A stretch of DNA of 38,533 nucleotides, taken from the NCBI RefSeq assembly GCF_004570345.1, contig NZ_SPQM01000035.1, positions 1 through 38,533 of the forward strand, given 5' to 3'. The DNA is from Blastococcus sp. CT_GayMR20. GTDB lineage: Bacteria; Actinomycetota; Actinomycetes; Mycobacteriales; Geodermatophilaceae. Both the position numbers and the translations under genes were made by a program. Positions within the stretch are counted from its first letter, which is position 1. Every line of letters begins with the position of its first letter. The notes beneath the pieces are model-generated. The model was given only the letters and a program-made list of their open reading frames with translations, ran no database searches and was not told where the DNA came from. This document shows positions 14,411-20,846 of this stretch, one piece after another.

Positions 14411-15256
14411 ATGCGCGCCGAGCAGGTGACCGACGCGGTCGCCTTCCACGCGGAGGGCCCCGTGTGGTCGGCGAGCTGGGGCGGCCTGCGCTGGGTGGAC
14501 ATGCTCGCCGGCGACGTCCTCTCGCTGGGGTGTGACGGATCGGTCCGCCGCACCCACGTCGGCGACGTCGCGGCTGTCGTCCGCCCGCGCCGCGGCGGAG
14601 GTGCCGTGATCGCCGTCGAGCGGGGATTCGCGCTCGAGGACCCCGACGGGAACCTCACCACGCTGGACCCCGTCTGGACCGACCCCTCGGTCCGGATGAA
14701 CGAGGGCGGCTGCGACCCGGACGGCCGCTTCTGGTGCGGCTCCATGGCCTACGACCAGCGACCGGGCGGCGCTGCCCTCTACCGGCTCGACCCCGACGGG
14801 TCCGTGCACGGCGTCCTGGACGGCGTGACGGTCTCCAACGGTCTGGAGTGGAGCCCCGACGGATCGCTGGCCTACTACGACGACACGGCGACCCACCGCA
14901 CCGACGTCTTCGACTACCACCCGGACGCCGGGCTGACCGGGCGCCGTCCCTTCGTGCAGTTCCCGGACGACGGCAATCCCGACGGCCTGACCGTCGACGC
15001 CGAGGGCGGAGTCTGGGTGGCGCTGTTCGGCGGCGGCGCCGTGCACCGCTACCGCCCCGACGGCGTCCTCGACGAGGTGGTGGAGGTCCCGAGCGCCCAG
15101 GTGACCGCCTGCACCTTCGGCGGGCCGCGTCTCGAGCAGCTGTTCATCACCACGTCCCGCGAGGGGATGGGACCCGGCGACGACCCGCTCGCCGGCTCGC
15201 TGTTCCGCGCCGACGTCGGGATCGCCGGTCTGCCGGTCCGGGAGTTCTCCGGCTGA
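14411..15256 (+). CDS. SMP-30/gluconolactonase family hydrolase
   Basis: A 281-residue six-bladed propeller enzyme that typically opens sugar lactones or related esters with one divalent metal. The metal ligands are recognisable: Glu15 in HAEGPVW, an Asn in VSNGLEWSPDG and an Asp in NPDGLTVDAEG. The substrate-side motif RMNEGGCDPDGRFWCGSM is also present. There is no signal peptide, so it is cytoplasmic. The ATG at 14411 lies 10 bases after the small acidic gene. Its place inside a molybdenum gene neighbourhood probably reflects insertion, not a role in cofactor synthesis. Confidence 0.9.
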   Translation: MRAEQVTDAVAFHAEGPVWSASWGGLRWVDMLAGDVLSLGCDGSVRRTHVGDVAAVVRPRRGGGAVIAVERGFALEDPDGNLTTLDPVWTDPSVRMNEGGCDPDGRFWCGSMAYDQRPGGAALYRLDPDGSVHGVLDGVTVSNGLEWSPDGSLAYYDDTATHRTDVFDYHPDAGLTGRRPFVQFPDDGNPDGLTVDAEGGVWVALFGGGAVHRYRPDGVLDEVVEVPSAQVTACTFGGPRLEQLFITTSREGMGPGDDPLAGSLFRADVGIAGLPVREFSG

Positions 15257-15306
15257 CCGAGCCCGAACAGCGGTCACCCCCGTCGATCAGGGGGATGATG
15301 ACCGGC

Positions 15307-15858
15307 ATGATTCCGGACGGAATCGCCGACGTCACCCCGTGGCGCGACTGGTCGTCCGCGGCCGACGCGGGGGTCCGGTTCCTGCACGGATATCTCGGCT
15401 GGGACGTCTGGCTCGTGACCCGGATCGAGGGGAACCGCTGGATCATCCTGCGCGCCCACCCGTCGTCCGTGGTGGAGCTGGGCACGGAGTTGGCATGGGA
15501 TTCCAGCTTCTGCCGGCAGATGCACGAGGGCAACGCTCCCCGCGTGGCCACGGTGACGGCCGCCGTCCCGGCCTACGCCGGCCGGGTGACCGGCCCCCTG
15601 CGCGGCATCGCCGCGTACGCAGGGGTGCCCGTCCTCGGCACGGACGGCGGCCTCTTCGGCACGGTCTGCGGCCTGGCGTCGCGGGCGCAGCCGCGCAGTG
15701 CCGCCCGCGATCTGCCGGTGGTCGAGATGGTGGCGCGGATGCTGAGCACGCTCTTGGCGGCCGGACTCGAACCGCCGCCGGTCCCCGAACCGGCGCCGCG
15801 GCCAGCCGGTGCCCTGCTCAAGGACAGGCGACCGCCAGGGGAACACCCGGCGATGTGA
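15307..15858 (+). CDS. GAF domain protein
   Basis: A 183-residue soluble protein with a single GAF-like sensory domain over most of its length: FLHGYLGWDVWLVTRIEGN, then SFCRQMHEGNAPRVA and YAGVPVLGTDGGLFGTVCGL. The last 35 residues are Pro-rich and disordered. No output domain is attached, so it may bind a small ligand and act through a partner. Three in-frame ATGs exist (15295, 15298, 15307). AGGGGG sits 12 bases before 15307 but abuts 15295, so I prefer 15307. It follows the SMP-30 gene by 50 bases. Confidence 0.8.
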   Translation: MIPDGIADVTPWRDWSSAADAGVRFLHGYLGWDVWLVTRIEGNRWIILRAHPSSVVELGTELAWDSSFCRQMHEGNAPRVATVTAAVPAYAGRVTGPLRGIAAYAGVPVLGTDGGLFGTVCGLASRAQPRSAARDLPVVEMVARMLSTLLAAGLEPPPVPEPAPRPAGALLKDRRPPGEHPAM

Positions 15859-16000
15859 CCACCCCGTAGCGCGGCGCCCGCCCGGCGTGGCGGTGAACCG
15901 GCTTCCTGTCGCCGGCCAGGTCGGGGAGGGTGGTCGGCGACGGGCAGTGCCGCGCGTCCCTCAGCTCCTTCCACGACCCACCGAAGCAGCGGAGACACCC

Positions 16001-16339
16001 ATGACCCGTTCCCCGGACCACGCCTCCATCCAGATCGAGACGGACGGCCGGACCCTGGCCACCGCCGAGGTGCACCGGACGGACGCTGCCGGCGTCGTCC
16101 ACTCCGACCTGCACGTCGAGTCCGGGCAGTTGCCGGCCGGGACCCACAGCCGCCTCGTCGACGCGGTGCTGGAACACCCGGACGTCGGTTCCGCCGACCG
16201 CCTGCTGGCCACGATGCCGCTGGGCGACACCGAGATGCTGGCGCGCGTGCGGGAACGGTGCGACGACGTGGAGGCGCACGCCGCCGGTGCCACGAAGATC
16301 GTCGAGGCGCGACTGGAACACGGGAGGACCCACCCCTAG
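16001..16339 (+). CDS. Small unknown protein
   Basis: A 112-residue protein that I do not recognise. It begins MTRSPDHASIQIETDGRTLA and has beta strands in the first half (ATAEVHRTDAAGVVHSDLHV) and helices in the second. It is acidic, with no membrane segment and no cysteine apart from one near the C-terminus. The ATG at 16001 follows GGAG. Its stop codon overlaps that of the convergent moaE gene within a CTAG palindrome. Confidence 0.7.
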   Translation: MTRSPDHASIQIETDGRTLATAEVHRTDAAGVVHSDLHVESGQLPAGTHSRLVDAVLEHPDVGSADRLLATMPLGDTEMLARVRERCDDVEAHAAGATKIVEARLEHGRTHP

Positions 16340-16746
16340 GGGCAGGCGACCCACTCCTCCTCGCCGTCGGTGAAGACCTGCCGCTTCCAGATCGGCAGCC
16401 GCTTCTTCACCTCGTCGACGAGCTCCGCACAGGCCGCGAACGCCTGACCGCGATGGGAGGCGCTGACCGCGCAGGCCAGCGCGATGTCGCCGATGCCGAG
16501 CAGGCCGATCCGGTGCGACACGGCCACGGCGTGCACGTCCGGCCGTGCGGCGAACTCCTCGGCGAGCTCGGCGATCACCGCGGTCGCCGTCGGGTGGCCC
16601 ACGTACTCGAGCTCGGTCACCGACCGCCCGCCGTCGTGGTCGCGAACCACACCGGCGAACGAGACGACGGCGCCGGCGGCCTTGTCGGCCACGGCTTGCT
16701 CGTGCTCGGCGACGGAGAGCGGCTCGTCGACCACCTGGGCGATCAC
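16336..16746 (-). CDS. moaE: Molybdopterin synthase catalytic subunit MoaE
   Basis: A 136-residue enzyme subunit that inserts two sulfurs carried by MoaD into cyclic pyranopterin monophosphate. Family motifs are all present: GAVVSFAGVVRDH, LEYVGHPTATAVI, HRIGLLGIGD, ASHRGQAFAACAELVDEVKKRLPIWK with the active-site lysines, and the WVACP tail. The start is GTG at 16746, overlapping the stop of the nucleotidyltransferase gene by four bases (GTGA). It is the last gene of the leftward mod-moa operon. Confidence 0.93.
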   Translation of the reverse strand: MIAQVVDEPLSVAEHEQAVADKAAGAVVSFAGVVRDHDGGRSVTELEYVGHPTATAVIAELAEEFAARPDVHAVAVSHRIGLLGIGDIALACAVSASHRGQAFAACAELVDEVKKRLPIWKRQVFTDGEEEWVACP

Positions 16747-17330
16747 GGCGCCGAAGGTACTCCGGGCGGCGGGACGTCGAGGTCCGCCGGATCGGCCAGG
16801 CCGGTGCAGTCGACCTCCGTGACGTCGTGGGCGGCCAGGTAGCGGCGGGCCCCCTCGTCGCCGGTCAGCGTCTCCATCACCCCCGCCCAGTGGTCCCGTC
16901 CGAGGAGTACCGGGTGGCTCCGGACGCCGTCGTAGGTCGCGACGGCCAGGGCGTGCGGGGCTCCGTGGGCCCGCACCGCCGCCAAGGCCTCCGGCGTCAT
17001 CCCCGGCATGTCCACCAGCGTGACCAGCACCGCGTCCACGCGCCCGGGCCAGCTGAGCGCGCCCTTGAGGCCGGTGGCCAGCGACGACGCCATCCCGCTC
17101 TCCCAGTCCTTGTTGGCCAGGAGGGCTGCGCCGGAGAGGTCGGCCCGCTGCCAGACGTCGACGGCCTGCGCGCCCAGGACGACGAGGACCGGGTCGCACA
17201 CCGCCCGCGCCGTCCGCACCGCCCGCTCGACGAGCAGGCTGCCCTCGTGCTCGACCAGGGCCTTCGGCATGCCGTAGCGACGTCCGCCCCCGGCGGCGAG
17301 GACGACGGCGGCAACGATCGGCGAGTCCAC
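16743..17330 (-). CDS. MocA/MobA-like nucleotidyltransferase
   Basis: A 195-residue NTP transferase. The Rossmann-like start has LAAGGGRRYGMPKALVEHEG, the nucleotide and Lys motif of MobA/MocA enzymes, and VTLVDMPGMTPEAL carries the metal-binding Asp. It probably adds CMP or GMP to molybdopterin, maturing the cofactor for oxidases or dehydrogenases. The sequence favours MocA (CTP) over MobA, but I cannot fix the nucleotide. The GTG at 17330 lies 12 bases after the modC stop, and its own stop overlaps moaE, so it is in the operon. Confidence 0.85.
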   Translation of the reverse strand: MDSPIVAAVVLAAGGGRRYGMPKALVEHEGSLLVERAVRTARAVCDPVLVVLGAQAVDVWQRADLSGAALLANKDWESGMASSLATGLKGALSWPGRVDAVLVTLVDMPGMTPEALAAVRAHGAPHALAVATYDGVRSHPVLLGRDHWAGVMETLTGDEGARRYLAAHDVTEVDCTGLADPADLDVPPPGVPSAP

Positions 17331-17342
17331 GTGCCCAGCCTC

Positions 17343-18395
17343 TCAGCGTGCGTAGACGGCGACCTCGGAGGCCTTCACGGTCGCCCACACCTGGCTGCCG
17401 GGCGCGAGGCCCAGCTCGGCGAACGCCGTGGCGGTCACGTCGGCGACCAGCGGCACCTCTCCGGCCAGCTCGCAGCGCACCGTCACCCCGTGCGGGGTCG
17501 CCCCCACCAGCGTCGCCGGCCACACGTTGCGCGGGCTGCCGTCGGGCCGGGACAGGTACAGCGCCACCGACTCGGGACGGACGGCGGCGAACACCGGCCC
17601 GTGCACGTCCTCGGCCACCGCCACCTCGCCGCCGGCGTCCAGCCGCACGACGCCGCCCGTCCCGGTGCCGGCGAGCAGCGAGAGGCCGACCAGCCGGGCG
17701 ACGTAGTCGGTGCGCGGGCGCCGGCTCACCTCGGCCGGCGTCCCGGTCTGCACGGCCCGGCCGTGCTCGACGACGACGACGCGGTCGGCGAGCGCCATCG
17801 CGTCCACCGGGTCGTGGGTGACCAGCACGGTGCTGCCGCCGAACGCCGCGAGGTGCCGTCGCAGCTCCGCCCGCACGACCAGCCGGGTGCGGGCGTCCAG
17901 CGCGGACAGCGGCTCGTCGAGCAGCAGCAGCGCGGGGTCGCCGACGAGCGCCCGGGCGAGCGCCGCCCGCTGGGCCTGGCCGCCGGAGAGCTGGGCGGGG
18001 CGGACATCGGCCAGCCCCTCGAGCCCGACCCGCTCGAGCCAGGCGGCCGCGGCCTCGTGCCGGGTCCTCCGGGGCATCCCGCGCGTGCGCAGGCCGAAGG
18101 CGACGTTCTCGCCGACGCTCAGGTGCGGGAACAGGAGCGCGTCCTGGAAGACGACGCCCAGCGCGCGCCGGTGCGCGGGCAGGTGCGTTCCCGCGGGGAC
18201 GTCGTCCCACGGCTCGCCGTCGACGGCGACGGAGCCGCCGTCGGGCCGCAGCAGGCCGGCGAGCACCCGCAGGACCGTCGACTTGCCGGCCCCGTTCGGC
18301 CCGAGGACGGCGAGCACCTCCCCGTCGGCCACGGTGAGGTCGAGCTGCAGGTCGAGGGAGCCGCGGCGCACCGCGACCGAGGCGTCGAGCGTCAC
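17343..18395 (-). CDS. modC: Molybdate ABC transporter ATP-binding protein ModC
   Basis: A 350-residue ATPase that drives molybdate import. Walker A GPNGAGKST is at 32-40, the Q-loop in VVFQDALLF at about 84, the signature LSGGQ at 136-140, Walker B LLLLDEP at 156-162 and the switch His194 in VTHD. Residues about 285-350 are a TOBE/Mop molybdate-binding domain (ATLVGATPHGVTV, then ELGLAPGSQVWATVKASEV), which marks it as ModC and not another importer ATPase. The GTG start at 18395 overlaps the modB stop by four bases. Confidence 0.93.
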   Translation of the reverse strand: MTLDASVAVRRGSLDLQLDLTVADGEVLAVLGPNGAGKSTVLRVLAGLLRPDGGSVAVDGEPWDDVPAGTHLPAHRRALGVVFQDALLFPHLSVGENVAFGLRTRGMPRRTRHEAAAAWLERVGLEGLADVRPAQLSGGQAQRAALARALVGDPALLLLDEPLSALDARTRLVVRAELRRHLAAFGGSTVLVTHDPVDAMALADRVVVVEHGRAVQTGTPAEVSRRPRTDYVARLVGLSLLAGTGTGGVVRLDAGGEVAVAEDVHGPVFAAVRPESVALYLSRPDGSPRNVWPATLVGATPHGVTVRCELAGEVPLVADVTATAFAELGLAPGSQVWATVKASEVAVYAR

Positions 18396-19195
18396 GCGAC
18401 GGCCCGGCCCAGCCAGCGGTCGCGCAGCAGGAGGAGCGTGCCGAGCGAGACGGTCAGCAGCACCAGGGAGAGGACGATCGCGGCCTCGGGATCGCGCTGG
18501 AGGGCGAGGTAGACGGCCAGCGGCATCGTCTGCGTCGTCCCCGGGAAGTTGCCGGCGAAGGTGATGGTCGCGCCGAACTCGCCGAGCGCCCGGGCCCAGC
18601 AGAGCACCGCGCCCGCGGCCACGCCGGGCGCGACCAGCGGCAGCGTGACCCGACGGAACGTCGTCCAGCGGTCGGCGCCGAGGGTGGCGGCGACGTCCTC
18701 GAAGCGGGCGTCGGCGGCGCGCAGCGCCCCCTCGACGCTGATCACGAGGAACGGCATGGCGACGAAGGTCTCGGCGATCACGACCGCGGTCGTGGTGAAC
18801 GGGATGGTGATGCCGAAGGCGTCGTCCAGCCAGCTGCCGACGATGCCCTGGCGCCCGAGGACCAGGAAGAGCGCGACGCCGCCGACGACGGGCGGCAGCA
18901 CCAGCGGGACGGTGACCAGGGCACGGAGCACGCTGCGGCCGCGGATCCGGGAACGGGCCAGCACCCACGCCAGGGGCACGCCGATCAGCAGGGAGAGCAG
19001 CGTGGCCAGGGTGGCCGAGACGAGCGACAGCCGCAGCGCCTCGCCGACGCCCGGCGCGGTGAGCTGCGGACCGAGGTCCGACCACGGCGTGCGGATGAGC
19101 AACCCGGCGACGGGCAGGACCAGGAACGCGACGCCGAGGGCAGCGGGGACCAGCAGCGGCGCGGGGATGCCGGTGCCCTCGCGGGCCCGGGTCAC
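18392..19195 (-). CDS. modB: Molybdate ABC transporter permease ModB
   Basis: A 267-residue inner-membrane permease with about six helices, starting with a hydrophobic segment at residues 13-35. The EAA loop that docks on ModC reads FEDVAATLGADRWTTFRRVTLPLVAPG, with the family-typical AATLGA core and Gly. The GEFGATITFAGN segment is characteristic of ModB/CysT-type permeases. The GTG start at 19195 overlaps the end of modA by four bases (GTGA). Confidence 0.93.
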   Translation of the reverse strand: MTRAREGTGIPAPLLVPAALGVAFLVLPVAGLLIRTPWSDLGPQLTAPGVGEALRLSLVSATLATLLSLLIGVPLAWVLARSRIRGRSVLRALVTVPLVLPPVVGGVALFLVLGRQGIVGSWLDDAFGITIPFTTTAVVIAETFVAMPFLVISVEGALRAADARFEDVAATLGADRWTTFRRVTLPLVAPGVAAGAVLCWARALGEFGATITFAGNFPGTTQTMPLAVYLALQRDPEAAIVLSLVLLTVSLGTLLLLRDRWLGRAVA

Positions 19196-20016
19196 GGCTG
19201 GCCGAAGCCGGCGTCCGCGAGCACCTGCCGGCCGGCGTCGGAGAGCACGAGGTCGACGAACGCCTGCGCCGCGACCGGGTTCGGGGCGTCGGTCAGTGCG
19301 GCGATGGGGTACCGGTTGGCCGCCCCCGACGCCTCGCTGAACGCGAAGGCCAGCACCGTGTCGCCGGCCGACCGGATATCCGAGACATAGACGAGCCCGG
19401 CGTCGACCTCGCCGAGCTGCACCTTGGTCAGCACCGCGCGCACGTCGTCCTCGTAGGTGTCGGGGACGTCGCTCAGTCCCGCGCGGTCGAGGACCTCGGC
19501 GGCGGCCGCGCCGCACGGCACCTCGGGCGCGCAGACGGCGAGGGTGAAGTCGTCGGGCACGAGGTCGGCCAGGCTCGGCTGTCCGCTCTGCGGCGGTTCG
19601 ATCCCGAGCGGGTTGTCGCGGGGGGTGGCGATCATCAGCCGGTTCACGGCGAAGACCTCGGCGTCGTCCGCCAGCCCGGTCTCCTCGGCGCGGGTCATCT
19701 GCGCCTCGTCGGCCGAGGCGAACACGTCAGCGGGGGCGCCCTGCTCGAGCTGCGCCGCCAGGGCCGAGCTGCCGGCGAAGTTGAACTGGACGTCGAGCGT
19801 CGTGTGGTCCTCCTCGAGGTGCTCGCCCAGCTCGGTGAACACGTCGGTCAGCGAGGCCGCGGCGAACACGGTGAGCGTGCCGGACGGGTCCTGGGCCTCC
19901 GCTGCCGTCGCCGATGCCGACCTGGCCGGCTCGGGTGATGCCGCCTCGGAGCCGGTGCAGGCGACGAGGCCCAGGACCGCCACCGCTGGCAGCACGACCC
20001 GGGCGCGCGTCCTCAT
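19192..20016 (-). CDS. modA: Molybdate-binding lipoprotein ModA
   Basis: A 274-residue substrate-binding protein. From ATG 20016 it has a basic start, a hydrophobic helix and the lipobox LVAC with Cys20, then an Ala/Ser-rich linker. The mature part shows the ModA core: LTVFAAASLTDVFTELG, FNFAGSSALAAQLEQGAPADVFASAD and AGLVYVSDI. It captures molybdate, and possibly tungstate, outside the membrane for ModBC. The frame is open further upstream to 20121, but GGAGG five bases before 20016 and the signal peptide settle the start. Confidence 0.93.
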   Translation of the reverse strand: MRTRARVVLPAVAVLGLVACTGSEAASPEPARSASATAAEAQDPSGTLTVFAAASLTDVFTELGEHLEEDHTTLDVQFNFAGSSALAAQLEQGAPADVFASADEAQMTRAEETGLADDAEVFAVNRLMIATPRDNPLGIEPPQSGQPSLADLVPDDFTLAVCAPEVPCGAAAAEVLDRAGLSDVPDTYEDDVRAVLTKVQLGEVDAGLVYVSDIRSAGDTVLAFAFSEASGAANRYPIAALTDAPNPVAAQAFVDLVLSDAGRQVLADAGFGQP

Positions 20017-20052
20017 CCGGTCCTCCGACGGCCACGGCGCGACCCTTGCGGT

Positions 20053-20064
20053 CCGCATCTGCGG
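20053..20064. promoter_or_regulatory. Candidate operator box 1 of the mod operon
   Basis: CCGCATCTGCGG is a palindrome with perfect 5-bp arms (CCGCA, TGCGG) around TC, 36 bases upstream of the modA start. The first 11 bases recur at 20116-20126. Likely reader: the HTH-TOBE protein encoded just upstream. Confidence 0.5.
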
Positions 20065-20115
20065 CGAAGTGAGCCACACGATGCCGTGCCCGCGCAAGTC
20101 TTTCCCCCGAAACCG

Positions 20116-20127
20116 CCGCATCTGCGA
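20116..20127. promoter_or_regulatory. Candidate operator box 2 of the mod operon
   Basis: CCGCATCTGCGA repeats box 1 except for the last base, 63 bp away at the other end of the regulator-modA gap and on the same strand. Six helical turns separate the two boxes, a spacing that could allow looping. Confidence 0.5.
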
Positions 20128-20137
20128 CTCGGGAAGT

Positions 20138-20530
20138 TCAGGGGACGTCGACGCTCACCTGCGTGGCCTTGACCGTGGCGACCGCGCGGACACCCGGCTC
20201 GAGCCCGAGTTCGTCGGCCGCCTCCCGCGACATCAGCGACACCAGCCGGAAGGGGCCGGCCTGGATCTCGACCTGGGCCATGACCGCGTCCCGCACCACC
20301 CGCGTGACGATGCCGGTCAACCGGTTGCGCGCCGACGACGGCGTCGCACCGGGCGCGGGTGGCTCACGGAGCTGCGTCGCCACCCGGGCGAGGTCGGCGC
20401 CGTCGACGGTGGACGGTCCCCCACCCTGCCGGGACGACGCCAGGCGGCCGCTGTCGATCCAGCGGCGGACGGTGTCGTCGCTGACACCGAGGAGCGCGGC
20501 GGCCTCGGCGATCCGATAGGAAGGAGGCAC
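20138..20530 (-). CDS. HTH-TOBE molybdate-responsive regulator (ModE-like in role)
   Basis: A 130-residue protein. Residues 5-45 are a MerR/excisionase-type helix-turn-helix (YRIAEAAALLGVSDDTVRRWIDSGRL). Residues about 69-128 are one TOBE/Mop domain (NRLTGIVTRVVRD, then ADELGLEPGVRAVATVKATQVSV), closely similar to the end of ModC next door. It should bind molybdate and switch DNA binding accordingly. Classical ModE has a different winged helix and two Mop repeats, so this is a compact analogue. The start is GTG at 20530 with a weak ribosome site. It precedes modA by 121 bases and probably controls the operon through the two CCGCATCTGCG boxes. Confidence 0.85.
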   Translation of the reverse strand: MPPSYRIAEAAALLGVSDDTVRRWIDSGRLASSRQGGGPSTVDGADLARVATQLREPPAPGATPSSARNRLTGIVTRVVRDAVMAQVEIQAGPFRLVSLMSREAADELGLEPGVRAVATVKATQVSVDVP

Positions 20531-20846
20531 GGCCAGACCGTAGCCGCACCTGTGGACGAATCGCGTCGTCCACAGCGGACCCGAGGTCCCGTCAGCGTCT
20601 CCAGGCAGCATGCCCGACATGGCGAACGAGCGTGGCTGCCCGACCTCCTGCGGCACGGCTGGGCCGTCGCGGTCCTCGTGGGCGACCGCGACCTCACCCG
20701 GCGCCTCGCGGCCGAAGCAGGTGCCCCCGCGACCGGATGACAGACGCTTTCCCGGACGCGCTGCCGGCACGGGAGGCCGTGGCGAGCCACACCGTTTGGC
20801 GGCACGCGGCCGGGGGCAGCCTCGACCGGTGCCACCACGCCGACCC
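20531..20846. other. 316-bp intergenic region between the mod regulator and recQ
   Basis: It holds the 10-bp inverted repeat at 20550-20575. A 62-codon open frame (GTG 20552 to the stop ending at 20740) contains a protein-like tail, LPDLLRHGWAVAVLVGDRDL, but lacks a ribosome site, and its GTG sits inside the inverted repeat. A second ATG at 20737 opens a frame that shifts out of recQ. I do not call either as a gene. No clear recQ promoter is visible. Confidence 0.5.
20550..20575. repeat. Perfect 10-bp inverted repeat containing two DnaA-box-like 9-mers
   Basis: Arms CTGTGGACGA and TCGTCCACAG are separated by six bases and lie 20 bases upstream of the regulator start. Each arm contains TCGTCCACA in opposite orientation, one base from the actinobacterial DnaA box TTGTCCACA. 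It could be an operator for the regulator gene, a leader hairpin or a DnaA-binding pair. Confidence 0.55.

Noticed and set aside
20552..20740. 62-codon frame starting at GTG between the mod regulator and recQ
   Set aside because: Its tail looks protein-like, but there is no ribosome site, the start lies inside an inverted repeat and the first half is low quality. Left as an observation.
20610..20846. Extension of RecQ to an ATG at 20610
   Set aside because: The extra 79 residues are Pro/Arg/Gly-rich with no resemblance to RecQ; family similarity begins after GTG 20847.
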